Shown here: piece after piece, positions 8,904 through 17,668 of the stretch | Numbering within the stretch: position 1 is the stretch's first letter | Layout of the letters: each line of letters opens with the position of its first letter | Assembly: GCA_002490835.1 (NCBI GenBank) | Contig: DKUU01000023.1 | Span: 36,996-100,995, forward strand | Reading direction: 5' to 3' | Length of the DNA: 64,000 nucleotides | Source of the DNA: Lachnospiraceae bacterium UBA7196 | GTDB taxonomy: Bacteria; Bacillota; Clostridia; Lachnospirales; Lachnospiraceae | Notes under the pieces: generated by a model | The model's input: the letters and a program-made list of their open reading frames with translations, nothing else | What the model was told of the DNA's origin: nothing | The model's database searches: none | Made by a program: the position numbers and the translations under genes

Positions 8904-8975
8904 CGTTCCCTGCGAGAATCGAACTCACAACTGGGGCTTAGGAGGCTCCTGTTATATCCATTTAACTAAGGGAAC
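8904..8975 (-). tRNA. tRNA-Arg (anticodon CCT)
   Basis: Read on the minus strand, the acceptor stem is GTTCCCT/AGGGAAC with discriminator G. The D arm is GTTA...TAAC. The anticodon stem GGAGC/GCCCC has loop CTCCTAA, giving anticodon CCT. The T arm is GTGAG-TTCGATT-CTCGC. The third pair of the anticodon stem is A-C (positions 29 and 41), an unusual mismatch. The gene starts only 7 bases after the stop of the DUF3881 gene, so it probably matures from the tail of that long leftward transcript. Confidence 0.93.
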
Positions 8976-8982
8976 TGATATA

Positions 8983-9864
8983 TTACAGAGGATAATTGAT
9001 ATATCCCTGCATCCAAATGGATCCTTTAAACCGACGACCGATCTGCGGCTCTCCGTACAGATCCTGTTTGTTGATACAAACGTCAAACTCCAGATCGTTA
9101 CAACTCAAGTGCATGACATAGATCTCTTCCCCGGTGATTTTATTAGTCCGCAGGGCAATATCTAAAATCTCACCCAGAACCGAGTACTGATCGCACTCTA
9201 CGCCATAAGGCATGAAATAGGTGTCCACCAGACTGAAAACATCCTCCGTGAGAATCTTTTTGGAGATCGTGGAATAAATATCCATATCCTCAAGCGTCAG
9301 ACTCTCGATCGCGTCCTCATCGCCCAGACGGGCCGCCGCGATCAGCTTATTGCGGCTGGTAGAAACCCGCTCGCTCCTTTTTATCTCATTCTCATCTTTT
9401 CCAATCGGTAATATTATATTACCACCAATTGACAATCCTGACAATGTTAAAGTTGTACCTGTGACAGGAAGCTTATTTGTATTCTGTGCCTTCACGTAGG
9501 GTACGATGTTCTGCAGATAGAAGACCAGACTAACGCCTACCTTGATATCGTCGCAAACCCCCGCATAAGATTCCTTATCCGCATGTCGTTCCACGGACAC
9601 ATCCTCGCAAGAACTGATGCCGGTACCGCGCAGATACGGATAAAAGTAATCATAAGTAAACTTTTCTTCCGCGTCAAATTCTCCGCAGACAGCAATTCCC
9701 ATACCCGGCGCAAAATCCTCACAAAACTCCGCCAGTATGGTTTTTTCTCCGTTAGCGGTATAGGAGCGGTGTTTCGCGTTCATGATCACATCCGTGATCA
9801 GTCGCTGTTCCTCCCGCCTGTCATTCAATTTACTAAACCCGATTGCCCGCATATACTTATGCAA
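8983..9864 (-). CDS. DUF3881 family protein
   Basis: About 293 residues, soluble, with no catalytic motif that I recognise. The N-terminus HKYMRAIGFSKLNDR resembles the conserved start of the DUF3881 family, which I associate with Lachnospiraceae; its function is unknown. The frame is open to a GTG at 9873, but no ribosome site precedes that codon. GAGGTGAG lies at the right distance from the TTG at 9864, which would give the family-like N-terminus MHKYMRAIGFS. I therefore prefer the TTG start. It lies 32 bases after serS and just before tRNA-Arg, at the end of the parA-parB-serS train. Confidence 0.75.
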   Translation of the reverse strand: MHKYMRAIGFSKLNDRREEQRLITDVIMNAKHRSYTANGEKTILAEFCEDFAPGMGIAVCGEFDAEEKFTYDYFYPYLRGTGISSCEDVSVERHADKESYAGVCDDIKVGVSLVFYLQNIVPYVKAQNTNKLPVTGTTLTLSGLSIGGNIILPIGKDENEIKRSERVSTSRNKLIAAARLGDEDAIESLTLEDMDIYSTISKKILTEDVFSLVDTYFMPYGVECDQYSVLGEILDIALRTNKITGEEIYVMHLSCNDLEFDVCINKQDLYGEPQIGRRFKGSIWMQGYINYPL

Positions 9865-9896
9865 TGAACTCACCTCGATACCGTCACTGATCCTAT

Positions 9897-11174
9897 TTAC
9901 CGCAGCTCCGCGATCCCGCCCATATAAGGACGAAGCACCTCAGGAATCCGCACGGAACCGTCCGCCTGCAGATTGTTTTCCAAAAATGCGATCAGCATTC
10001 TGGGCGGCGCCACCACTGTATTATTCAATGTATGCGCAAAATATTTGCCCTCCGCGCCATTTACGCGGATGCGAAGCCTCCTCGCCTGCGCATCTCCCAG
10101 ATTAGAGCAGCTTCCTACCTCAAAATATTTCTTCTGTCTGGGAGACCATGCCTCCACATCATAAGATTTTACCTTGAGATCCGCCAGATCGCCGGAACAG
10201 CACTCGATCGTTCGCACCGGAATATCCAGAGAACGGAAAAGGTCCACCGTATTCTGCCATAATTTATCAAACCACATGGGAGACTCTTCCGGCTTACAGA
10301 CCACGATCATTTCCTGTTTTTCAAACTGGTGGATGCGGTACACACCCCTCTCCTCGATACCATGCGCGCCCTTCTCCTTGCGGAAACAGGGCGAATAGCT
10401 GGTAAGGGTGTGAGGCAGTTCCTCCTCCTGAATAATGGTATCAATAAACTTACCGATCATGGAATGCTCGGAAGTACCGATCAGATAAAGGTCTTCCCCC
10501 TCTATCTTATACATCATGGCATCCATTTCCGCAAAACTCATAACGCCGTCCACTACCGCGCTCCTAATCATAAAAGGCGGTACGCAATAGGTAAAACCCC
10601 TATTAATCATAAAATCTCTGGCATAGGCGATCACTGCGGAGTGAAGTCTTGCGATATCGCCCATCAGGTAATAAAAACCGTTTCCGGCCACACGTCCCGC
10701 GGCATCCATATCAATGCCATGGAAACGCTCCATGATCTCGGTATGGTAAGGAATCTCAAAATCAGGAACCACCGGGTCGCCGTATTTTTGGACCTCGACA
10801 TTTTCCGTATCATCCTTGCCGATCGGAACGGAAGGATCGATGATATTCGGAATGGTCATCATATCCTTTTTGATCTTTTCACGCAGGTCGTTTTCTTTTG
10901 CCTCCAGTTCAGAAAGTCTGGTCGCGCCTGCTGCCACTTCTGCTTTCTTCGCCTCGGCTTCCTCTTTCTTTCCCTGCGCCATCAATGCACCAATTTCTTT
11001 GGAAATCTTGTTTCTCTTTGCGCGGATATCGTCCGCTTCCTGCTGGGCCGCTCTGACTTCCGCATCCAACGCAATCACTTCATCTACCAACGGAAGCTTC
11101 TGTTCCTGAAATTTCTTTTTAATATTCTCTTTTACCGCTTCAGGATTCTCCCTCAAAAACTTGATATCAATCAT
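9897..11174 (-). CDS. serS: Seryl-tRNA synthetase
   Basis: Class II aminoacyl-tRNA synthetase that charges tRNA-Ser. At 425 residues it has the full family length. The N-terminal long coiled-coil arm (about residues 30-100) starts after MIDIKFLRENPEAVK. The class II motif 2 region is SPCFRKEKGAHG, and motif 3 lies near the NTVVAPPRMLIAFLENN segment. There is only a 41-base gap to the upstream HD-GYP gene. No T-box leader can fit there, so serS must be expressed mostly as part of the upstream operon. Confidence 0.97.
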   Translation of the reverse strand: MIDIKFLRENPEAVKENIKKKFQEQKLPLVDEVIALDAEVRAAQQEADDIRAKRNKISKEIGALMAQGKKEEAEAKKAEVAAGATRLSELEAKENDLREKIKKDMMTIPNIIDPSVPIGKDDTENVEVQKYGDPVVPDFEIPYHTEIMERFHGIDMDAAGRVAGNGFYYLMGDIARLHSAVIAYARDFMINRGFTYCVPPFMIRSAVVDGVMSFAEMDAMMYKIEGEDLYLIGTSEHSMIGKFIDTIIQEEELPHTLTSYSPCFRKEKGAHGIEERGVYRIHQFEKQEMIVVCKPEESPMWFDKLWQNTVDLFRSLDIPVRTIECCSGDLADLKVKSYDVEAWSPRQKKYFEVGSCSNLGDAQARRLRIRVNGAEGKYFAHTLNNTVVAPPRMLIAFLENNLQADGSVRIPEVLRPYMGGIAELR

Positions 11175-11215
11175 TTTATATTACCTCCATTTTGTCCGAG
11201 CAAGTTTTATGCGAC

Positions 11216-12262
11216 TCACTCTACTACGCTGTCAATATACAGATCATCATACTCTGTCATATCCTTAACTACATCCACCGCCGTACCGTACCGATCCTTT
11301 GTGATCCTGATCACCGGCCTGTCCGGAAACTGTTTATTCTGATAAAGTACGATCCCTGTCTCTCCTTCATTAGTCCTGACTACAGTGCCCGCAGGATAAA
11401 CAGCGGTAAACTCTAAAAGGATATCGACAATTTTGCCGTCAAATTTAATATCTCTATTGGTTCTCAGATATCGGACTGCCTCAAAAACTTTCGACCGCTT
11501 ACAACCGATTCCGCAGATCATCTCGTCAAAAGCATCACAAATCTGAATAATACGGCATTCTTCCGAAATATCCGTGGTCTTTAACGGGTATCCTGAGCCA
11601 TCCAGCCGCTCATGGTGATATAATATCATATTTTTCACTGTTTCGGATATCCAATTTTCGTCACGAAGCGTCGTATACCCATAAATTGGGTGTTTCTTGT
11701 ATTCTGCATACTCCATCTCTGAGAGCTGATCCAAATTCTGGTTCTCATAAGAAATCAACAGATAGCGCAGACCCAGATCGTGAAGCAGACTGCCGACGCC
11801 TATATCATGTACCTCTTCCTGTGGAAGTCCCATTCTAAGCGCAACCAGAGTCGCGAGACTGCAAAGGCTGATTGAATGCTCATAAATATCAGAACTTCTC
11901 TCCTTGATGTCGTAGATTTTTTCCACGACCTCTTCTTCCTGTAGAATATTTGTAATTATGGTATCTGCTGTCTGCGCAAGTTCCATCAATTTTTCGTTGT
12001 GGCTGTAGGTATGTTTTTCCAAAATATTTTTTACTTTTGACTTAAAACCTGCCTCCACATCTTCCTTCAGGATCATCACCTGCTTCGTATCCGGCGCATC
12101 CTCCTTGACATAAACTTCCAGAATATTGAGTTCCTTTAACTTCTCAACATATTCCGGCTTTAGCTGCGTTCCCGCCGAAAGCAGAATCTTGTACTCCATT
12201 GTCATGGCATCTTTAGCCAAAACCTCTGTCCCTGTCAGATTGTCAACCTTACACAATCTCAT
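11216..12262 (-). CDS. HD-GYP domain phosphohydrolase
   Basis: A 348-residue cytoplasmic protein, probably a cyclic-dinucleotide phosphodiesterase of the HD-GYP type. It has an N-terminal beta-rich region (about residues 1-60) and a helical linker. The HD-GYP domain carries H161-D162 (GSLLHDLGL), H216-H217 (LYHHERLDGSGYP) and the GYP triad at 224-226. No receiver, GAF or PAS domain is visible. GGAGGAGGCC precedes the ATG. It sits between DUF4446 and serS in the leftward train, a position that would tie its expression to chromosome segregation and translation genes. Confidence 0.88.
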   Translation of the reverse strand: MRLCKVDNLTGTEVLAKDAMTMEYKILLSAGTQLKPEYVEKLKELNILEVYVKEDAPDTKQVMILKEDVEAGFKSKVKNILEKHTYSHNEKLMELAQTADTIITNILQEEEVVEKIYDIKERSSDIYEHSISLCSLATLVALRMGLPQEEVHDIGVGSLLHDLGLRYLLISYENQNLDQLSEMEYAEYKKHPIYGYTTLRDENWISETVKNMILYHHERLDGSGYPLKTTDISEECRIIQICDAFDEMICGIGCKRSKVFEAVRYLRTNRDIKFDGKIVDILLEFTAVYPAGTVVRTNEGETGIVLYQNKQFPDRPVIRITKDRYGTAVDVVKDMTEYDDLYIDSVVE

Positions 12263-12302
12263 ATACAGGCCTCCTCCAAGTATGCTGCCCCTTCCATTTT
12301 CG

Positions 12303-12812
12303 CTACAGATCCATTGCTATATCGAGCGCCTTCTTTTCTTCATCTCCCAAAGCAATATCACACAGTCCGGCTTTGATCTCTTTTGTATAAGAATAGCAGC
12401 CTTCCGCACTATGAACAGAATTTAAGATAAAACCGTTATCATTTTCATCAAGCAATGCAAGTGAGAAACTGAGCTGCCCTCCCATTTGGTTAAAGGCATC
12501 ATACTTCACCAGACCGATTTTCTGAAAAGCACCTTCCAATTTACGGTACAGGTTTTCAATATCCTTATGATTCCTATCCATGGATGCCTTGATCAGTTTG
12601 TTATCTTCGTAAAGTCCTACAATGTCTTTTTCCAGACTTTTCGCATTCTTACCGCCCATAAACTTCTGATACCGTCTGGACAATTTATTAAATTTCACAA
12701 ACAGCACGATCACCATAATGAGCAGAATAATTGCCAAGGCAGCCAGAACAATGAACAAATATGACAGATCCGTTCCGCCAAGCCCCATATCCTCCAGTAA
12801 ATTAAAATTCAT
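12303..12812 (-). CDS. DUF4446 family membrane protein
   Basis: A 169-residue protein with one N-terminal membrane helix (about residues 17-42). A helical stretch and a C-terminal region FSLALLDENDNGFILNSVHSAEGCYSYTK follow, which is the recognisable conserved part of the DUF4446 family. The function is unknown. Genes of this family regularly follow parB in clostridia, as here (55-base gap). A membrane-linked role near ParAB is only an inference from that context. Confidence 0.8.
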   Translation of the reverse strand: MNFNLLEDMGLGGTDLSYLFIVLAALAIILLIMVIVLFVKFNKLSRRYQKFMGGKNAKSLEKDIVGLYEDNKLIKASMDRNHKDIENLYRKLEGAFQKIGLVKYDAFNQMGGQLSFSLALLDENDNGFILNSVHSAEGCYSYTKEIKAGLCDIALGDEEKKALDIAMDL

Positions 12813-12867
12813 TTGTTTTCCTCATTTCTGAGCAGTTTCTTATCCGTATGATTTTCAATCGGATAGT

Positions 12868-13758
12868 TTATCTGCCGGTCAGTAAGTCTGTAAGTTTCTC
12901 CAGATCATCGTGCGTGTAAAATTCAATTTCCAGCTTGCCGGCGCCCGCCCCTTTCGAAGTGATCGCCACCTTTGTGCCAAGAGACTGTTTGAGCTTTTCT
13001 TCCAAATCCTGATAGACAGCCTCTAAGGCTTTATCTGTCACCGTCTCTTTCTTCGCTTTATCAGGTTTATTCAGATTTTTGACCAATTTCTCGACATCTC
13101 TGACACTCAGTTTTTCGTCGAAAACTTTTTGTGCAATCGTGTACTGCTGTTCTGCATCCTCAATGGATATCAAGGCTCTGGCGTGTCCCGTCGTGATCAT
13201 ATCATCAATGATCATCTGCTGCACTTCGTCGCAGAGCTTTAATAGCCGCATCGAGTTTGTGACTGCTGTCCTGCTCTTGGAAACCCTCTCCGCCACCTCG
13301 TCCTGCTTGAGGTTAAATTCTGTCAGTAATCTCTTATAAGCCTGCGCTTCCTCAATCGGATTTAAATCTTCTCTCTGAATATTTTCGATCAGGGAAATCT
13401 CAACAATCTCCTGCTCCGTATAATTACGGACGATAACCGGCACTTCCTTCAAACCTGCCAGCTTCGCTGCCCGCCAGCGGCGCTCTCCGGCTATGATCTC
13501 ATAGTGAGTCTTTCTATCCTGCACAATAAGGGGCTCCACGATTCCATACTGCTTAATGGAATCCGCCAGCTCCTGCAGGGCATCCTCATCAAAATTCTTT
13601 CGGGGCTGTTCTCTGTTCGGCTCCACCTTTGTAATCTTAACATAGGTTCCCTGTCCGTTATCTTCTTTTATTTCTTCTGCCTTTGTTTCTGTCTTTGGTG
13701 TTGCCACCGGAATCAGGGAATCTAATCCCTTCCCTAAGCCTCTCGCTGCTTTTGCCAT
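12868..13758 (-). CDS. parB: Chromosome partitioning protein ParB (Spo0J-like)
   Basis: CTP-dependent DNA clamp that loads at parS and organises the origin region. It is 296 residues long. The conserved N-terminal ParA-stimulating stretch ARGLGKGLDSLI is present. The ParB nuclease-like domain has the C motif GERRWRAAKLAG and the segment SLIENIQREDLNPIEEA. A helix-turn-helix follows (DEVAERVSKSRTAVTNSMRLL), then a C-terminal dimerisation region. Two perfect parS sites lie 2 kb upstream. It is 25 bases downstream of parA. Confidence 0.97.
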   Translation of the reverse strand: MAKAARGLGKGLDSLIPVATPKTETKAEEIKEDNGQGTYVKITKVEPNREQPRKNFDEDALQELADSIKQYGIVEPLIVQDRKTHYEIIAGERRWRAAKLAGLKEVPVIVRNYTEQEIVEISLIENIQREDLNPIEEAQAYKRLLTEFNLKQDEVAERVSKSRTAVTNSMRLLKLCDEVQQMIIDDMITTGHARALISIEDAEQQYTIAQKVFDEKLSVRDVEKLVKNLNKPDKAKKETVTDKALEAVYQDLEEKLKQSLGTKVAITSKGAGAGKLEIEFYTHDDLEKLTDLLTGR

Positions 13759-13783
13759 GTTTCTCTCCTATACTAATTATGAA

Positions 13784-14545
13784 CTACCTTACATTAATGA
13801 TTTCCTCCGCGAGCGACATATACGCCTCCGCTCCCGCGGACTTCGGATCATACATATGAATGGGCATACCATAACTGGGCGCTTCAGCCAGCCTGATGTT
13901 CCTCGGTATCAATGTGTTATAAACTTTCTGTTTCAGGTTATTCTTGACGTTCTCTACCACCTGCATAGAAAGATTTGTGCGGGAGTCGTACATGGTAAAG
14001 ACCACGCCTTCCATATCCAGCTCCGGATTCAGTCTTTCTTTTACGAGGTTAATGGTATGTATCAACTGGCTGAGACCTTCCAACGCATAGTACTCGCACT
14101 GGATCGGAACAAGTACCGTATCCGCCGTCGTCATAGCATTGATCGTTAAAAGATTCAGAGAGGGCGGACAGTCGATCATAATAAAATCGTACTTGTCTCT
14201 CACCCAGTCAATTTCCTTTTTTAATATATACTCTTTTTTATCTACGCCAATCAGTTCGATCTCCGTTGCCGCTAAATTAACATTCGAGGGAATGATGGAA
14301 ACGCCCGGTATTACATCAGCTAAAATGCACTCGTTTATAGAGCATTCGCTTAAGAATAATTCATAGATCGTATTTTCCAATTCGTTTTTTTCGACACCGA
14401 AGCCGCTGGTCGTATTTCCCTGCGGATCTGCATCAATCACCAGTACCTTTTTCCCCTTTACTGCCAACGCTGCTGAAAGGTTAATAGCCGTGGTCGTCTT
14501 ACCGACGCCACCCTTTTGGTTGGCAATTGCAATTGTTCTTCCCAT
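13784..14545 (-). CDS. parA: Chromosome partitioning ATPase ParA (Soj-like)
   Basis: Walker-type ATPase that binds DNA non-specifically and interacts with ParB to segregate origins and regulate DnaA. It is 253 residues long. The deviant Walker A box is KGGVGKTTTAINL, the Walker B region is YDFIMIDCPPSLNLL, and the A' motif is VLVIDADPQGN. It is the first gene of the parAB pair. 77 bases separate it from the oxidoreductase gene upstream. The usual rsmG neighbour is about 4 kb away here. Confidence 0.97.
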   Translation of the reverse strand: MGRTIAIANQKGGVGKTTTAINLSAALAVKGKKVLVIDADPQGNTTSGFGVEKNELENTIYELFLSECSINECILADVIPGVSIIPSNVNLAATEIELIGVDKKEYILKKEIDWVRDKYDFIMIDCPPSLNLLTINAMTTADTVLVPIQCEYYALEGLSQLIHTINLVKERLNPELDMEGVVFTMYDSRTNLSMQVVENVKNNLKQKVYNTLIPRNIRLAEAPSYGMPIHMYDPKSAGAEAYMSLAEEIINVR

Positions 14546-14622
14546 TTTTTATCTTTATCCTCTTTCTATTTTAGTGTCCGCTTACGATTATATCACTAAT
14601 CCACGTGATAAGCTATCTTTTT

Positions 14623-15603
14623 TTACAAACTTTCGATACTTTCCGGATATCGTACGCCCCATTCCTTTCGCAATGCGTCCATGATCCTCATCATTTTCAA
14701 CGTTTCCGCATGGGGCATGGAAGGACATTCCAGTTTTCCCTGCTGAATACAAGAGATTGTTTCTATAATCTCATATTCATAGCCGCTGATCTGTTCGGGA
14801 ACCTCCACCTCACGAAGCAGATTCCGATCTTTATCATATATTTTAATTGTTTCCGGATTATTGATATTTTCCACGACCATATAACCGCTCGACCCATAAA
14901 AGATACCTTGGCTATCGGATTTCCCATGGATCCCGGAATTTAGAACAGCCATTCTGCCATCCTGATACAGAAGAAGAATCGCATTTTCTCCGTCTACTCC
15001 CCCACTCGTAAGCTGTACCGCTGATTGCATATTTAACACCTCATCACCAAAGTGCATATAGGCAAAATTCAAAGGATAGATTCCTACATCTAAAAGAGCG
15101 CCGCCTGCAAGTTTCGATTTTACGACCCGCTCCTTATCACAGAGTGGATAATTCAGATTCGCAGTTAATTTCCATACTTCTCCTATGACTTTCTCACCGA
15201 GCAGGTCGTTGATCATCTTTCGGGAAGGCATATATCTGGTCCAGATTGCCTCCGTTACCAAAAGCTTTTTTTCCTCTGCAATCCGAAAAATTTCTTTCGC
15301 CTGTTCAGTATTTACTGTAAAACTTTTTTCACAAAGTACATGTTTTCCAGCGTCCAGACACATTTTCATATGTTGATAATGATGAGAATGCGGCGTAGCG
15401 ATATAGACAAGTTCTATCTCCTCATCCGCCAGCATTCCCTCATAGGAACCAAAGGCATGCGTAAAATTATGAGTCTTTGCAAAATTCTTTGCTTTTTCCA
15501 AATCTCTTGAGGCGATTCCGTAACAGTTTACCTCTGGTATTCTATTCATTGTCTCCGCCAAGGTGCCAGCAATACTGCCGGCACCAAGTATTCCAATCTT
15601 CAT
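14623..15603 (-). CDS. Gfo/Idh/MocA family oxidoreductase
   Basis: An NAD(P)-dependent oxidoreductase of 326 residues. It probably acts on a sugar, inositol or related alcohol; the substrate cannot be read from sequence. The N-terminal Rossmann motif is GILGAGSIAGTLAETM. The EKP-type motif appears as GKHVLCEKSF, with Ser in place of the common Pro. The C-terminal domain is the alpha/beta substrate domain. AAGGA precedes the ATG. The two parS sites lie in its upstream region, and it separates parA from the two-component pair. Confidence 0.88.
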   Translation of the reverse strand: MKIGILGAGSIAGTLAETMNRIPEVNCYGIASRDLEKAKNFAKTHNFTHAFGSYEGMLADEEIELVYIATPHSHHYQHMKMCLDAGKHVLCEKSFTVNTEQAKEIFRIAEEKKLLVTEAIWTRYMPSRKMINDLLGEKVIGEVWKLTANLNYPLCDKERVVKSKLAGGALLDVGIYPLNFAYMHFGDEVLNMQSAVQLTSGGVDGENAILLLYQDGRMAVLNSGIHGKSDSQGIFYGSSGYMVVENINNPETIKIYDKDRNLLREVEVPEQISGYEYEIIETISCIQQGKLECPSMPHAETLKMMRIMDALRKEWGVRYPESIESL

Positions 15604-15653
15604 GCTTTTTCCTTCTCTCTATCATTTTCATCTATGTATTTATTACTGCACAA

Positions 15654-15700
15654 TGTTTCACGGACCCGTTTCACATATTTTTTGATGTTTCACAAATCAT
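15654..15700. promoter_or_regulatory. Cluster of parS-like half-sites
   Basis: Three GTTTCAC motifs in the same orientation lie within about 45 bases, next to the two complete parS palindromes. They may be decayed parS copies or ParB half-sites. This is inference from sequence only. Confidence 0.35.
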
Positions 15701-15722
15701 ATCACAATATCTTGGGCTGGAT

Positions 15723-15738
15723 TGTTTCACGTGAAACA
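15723..15738. promoter_or_regulatory. parS site 1
   Basis: TGTTTCACGTGAAACA is a perfect 16-bp palindrome and matches the bacterial parS consensus TGTTNCACGTGAAACA at every position. It is the expected ParB loading site, about 2 kb from parB. Confidence 0.95.
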
Positions 15739-15771
15739 TTATCTAGTGTCAATAGTCCAAATATATCCATT

Positions 15772-15787
15772 TGTTTCACGTGAAACA
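15772..15787. promoter_or_regulatory. parS site 2
   Basis: A second identical TGTTTCACGTGAAACA, with centres 49 bases from the first copy. Tandem parS copies at this spacing would favour strong ParB loading. Confidence 0.95.
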
Positions 15788-15830
15788 TTTTGTTTATTTA
15801 TTAGGAAAGTGCGACAGTGTAAATCATTTA

Positions 15831-15881
15831 GGGAGAATGCGAAGCATTCTCTTAATCGTCGCTGCCGAGCGACGATTTTTT
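15831..15881 (-). repeat. Twin-hairpin repeat, copy 1 (terminator-like)
   Basis: Two adjacent hairpins. GAGAATGCGAAGCATTCTC (15833-15851) is followed two bases later by AATCGTCGCT, loop GCCG and AGCGACGATT (15854-15877), then a T run on the plus side. It lies just beyond the 3' end of the leftward small membrane gene. A near-identical first hairpin, again with a second hairpin beside it, occurs at 35965-36013. It is therefore a dispersed element rather than a unique terminator. Confidence 0.75.
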
Positions 15882-15883
15882 AA

Positions 15884-16078
15884 TCACTTCTTATTGCATT
15901 TTATCCTTATTATTGTTGTATAAACTAATATTGGTAATGCGATGATATCAATTATTCCAATACACCTGACAAAATAATCAGTAAGACTTATATTGAAAAT
16001 ATTTGAACCAGATAAAATCATAGTACATATTCCTACCGCTAGTAAACTGCATGACCAAAGCAAATTAATTTTCTTCAT
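15884..16078 (-). CDS. Small two-helix membrane protein, unknown
   Basis: A 64-residue hydrophobic protein with two predicted membrane helices (LLWSCSLLAVGICTMIL and IIDIIALPILVYTTII) and a basic tail KCNKK. I do not recognise a family. The frame can start at 16102, three bases after the response-regulator stop, but ATG 16078 (MKKINLL) has a slightly better upstream AGAG. It follows the two-component pair in the same direction and may be its accessory protein. The ribosome site is poor, so whether it is expressed is uncertain. Confidence 0.45.
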   Translation of the reverse strand: MKKINLLWSCSLLAVGICTMILSGSNIFNISLTDYFVRCIGIIDIIALPILVYTTIIRIKCNKK

Positions 16079-16105
16079 ATTTTTTCTCTGTTTTTTACAC
16101 ATAAA

Positions 16106-16753
16106 TTAATATAACTTTATTATATTGTTTTTTATAGCAAACACCGCCGCCTGTGTCCGATCCGATACCTCTATTTTTTTAAATATATTAGATATGTGAT
16201 TTTTTACCGTCCGCTCACTGATATTTAAATTAGTTGCAATTTCTTTATTAAACATTCCGTTTGCCACTTGGACTAAAACTTCTAATTCCCGATTTGTCAA
16301 AGAAGCAACTTTATCCTTATCAACATCACGATTCAATAATTGATTATTCAAAGCCGGAATCAGACTGGACTGTATATAATTTTCACCATCCCGCACTGCC
16401 CGAATTGCTTTCTTTAATTCCGCCGACTCGGAATCTTTCATGATATAGCCTTCCACACCAATATCTACTGCATTCATTAAATATTCTAATTCATTATGAA
16501 CTGTCAGGATCAGAACCTTGACCGAAGATTGTTTTTCCTTCATCTTTTTCAAAACTTCAATTCCATTCATCTCCGGCATGTTGATATCCAAAAGCAATAC
16601 TTCCGGATCATACTTTTCCAAATTTTCCAGACACTCCACACCATTGGCAGCCTCCCCTACCACCTTGATGCTTCCGTCGAACTCCAACAGTTGTTTCAGC
16701 CCCTCTCTGATCAAACTGTGGTCGTCAACAATCATAACTCGAATTGCATTCAT
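16106..16753 (-). CDS. NarL/FixJ-family response regulator (DegU-like)
   Basis: A 215-residue transcription factor. The receiver domain has the acidic pair D10-D11, phospho-acceptor D56 in LLLDINMP and a Lys in the YIMKDSESAEL segment. A short linker leads to a LuxR-type helix-turn-helix (LTNRELEVLVQVANGMFNKEIATNLNISERTVKNHISNI). It lies 40 bases downstream of a matching histidine kinase, so the two form a pair. The DegU-like label reflects domain order, not proven target genes. Confidence 0.93.
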   Translation of the reverse strand: MNAIRVMIVDDHSLIREGLKQLLEFDGSIKVVGEAANGVECLENLEKYDPEVLLLDINMPEMNGIEVLKKMKEKQSSVKVLILTVHNELEYLMNAVDIGVEGYIMKDSESAELKKAIRAVRDGENYIQSSLIPALNNQLLNRDVDKDKVASLTNRELEVLVQVANGMFNKEIATNLNISERTVKNHISNIFKKIEVSDRTQAAVFAIKNNIIKLY

Positions 16754-16793
16754 CCTATGGCTTTCCTCCTTCTCTCTTCTCTTTTGACCCTTA

Positions 16794-17480
16794 TTATTTT
16801 TTAATCTCTATTTCTATGGACGTTCCGTCCTGCGCATTGATTCGCATTTCTCCGCCCAATAAAAATACTCTTTCTTCTACAACATGTAAACCAAAATGCC
16901 TGTCCTTCTTCGCTGCTTCATTAATATCGAAACCCACTCCATTATCCTTTATCTTTATTAAATAAGCCTTTTCCTCTTCTTTTAAACTCACTTCGATTCG
17001 ATTACCGCCGGAATGTTTAATAGAATTTGACATACATTCCTTAATAATATGGTAGATCATTATCAAAAAAAAATCTTTTTCTTCCCCTTGATAACTATCT
17101 TGTATCTCATCAATATCTGCCGAGATTTCAAATTTATTATCCTGATTCAAAAGTGAAAAAAGATTTAGGAGCGCATCCCGTAATCCAAGATCGTCAAAAG
17201 TCATTGGCCGCAGATCATAGATCCTATTTCTAATATCATCGATCACCTTGCGCAGTCCTGATTCAATCGAAGCCAATTCTAATTTCGCTTTCACAGGATC
17301 CTGATCAATATAGAGTGAACTTAATTCTACCATATGTACCAAATGCGTAAGATTTTGCAAAGAACTGTCATGCAGATCTCTCGCAATCCGTTGGCGCTCC
17401 TTTTCCTGTACGTCCATTACAGAAAATTGTTTCATGTGAAACGCCGGATAATCTAGTCCTGTATCTTTCTTCTTCGCCAT
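16794..17480 (-). CDS. Soluble HisKA_3 sensor histidine kinase (DegS-like)
   Basis: A 228-residue kinase without any membrane segment, so it senses a cytoplasmic signal or works with a partner. The HisKA_3 dimerisation box ERQRIARDLHDSSLQNLTH carries phospho-acceptor H37. The HATPase domain has ECMSNSIKHSGG (N box) and IKDNGVGFD, then a G-rich HFGLHVVEERV segment. There is no PAS, GAF or DegS-type sensor domain, only about 20 residues before the H box. The parS-like palindrome at 17428-17443 lies within its first codons. Confidence 0.92.
   Translation of the reverse strand: MAKKKDTGLDYPAFHMKQFSVMDVQEKERQRIARDLHDSSLQNLTHLVHMVELSSLYIDQDPVKAKLELASIESGLRKVIDDIRNRIYDLRPMTFDDLGLRDALLNLFSLLNQDNKFEISADIDEIQDSYQGEEKDFFLIMIYHIIKECMSNSIKHSGGNRIEVSLKEEEKAYLIKIKDNGVGFDINEAAKKDRHFGLHVVEERVFLLGGEMRINAQDGTSIEIEIKK
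17428..17443. promoter_or_regulatory. Candidate degenerate parS inside the kinase gene
   Basis: TGTTTCATGTGAAACG differs from parS site 1 at two positions (centre C to T, last A to G). It lies in the coding sequence for FHMKQF of the histidine kinase, 1.6 kb from the perfect pair. ParB tolerates some degenerate sites in other species, so it is a plausible but weaker loading site. Confidence 0.5.
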
Positions 17481-17668
17481 GATTTCATCCTCATTCCCTT
17501 TATAACTCTATCTTAACCTAAAACGAAAAAGAAAGAAAGAATTTCTGGCAAAGAAAAACAAAAAATGGTAGAATAAAGGTAATAACAACAAACCTTAAAT
17601 ATAATTCTGCGATGAGTTTCACAATTACCTAAAACTTCAAAAGTAAGAAAGGATTAAAGAGGCTAAAT

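Noticed and set aside
11175..11215. T-box leader for serS
   Set aside because: The 41-base gap is too short for a T-box, and no specifier or antiterminator sequence is visible.
10329..11342. A 337-codon plus-strand frame opposite serS
   Set aside because: Antisense shadow of serS with Phe/His/Leu-biased composition and no family resemblance; it also crosses into the HD-GYP gene.
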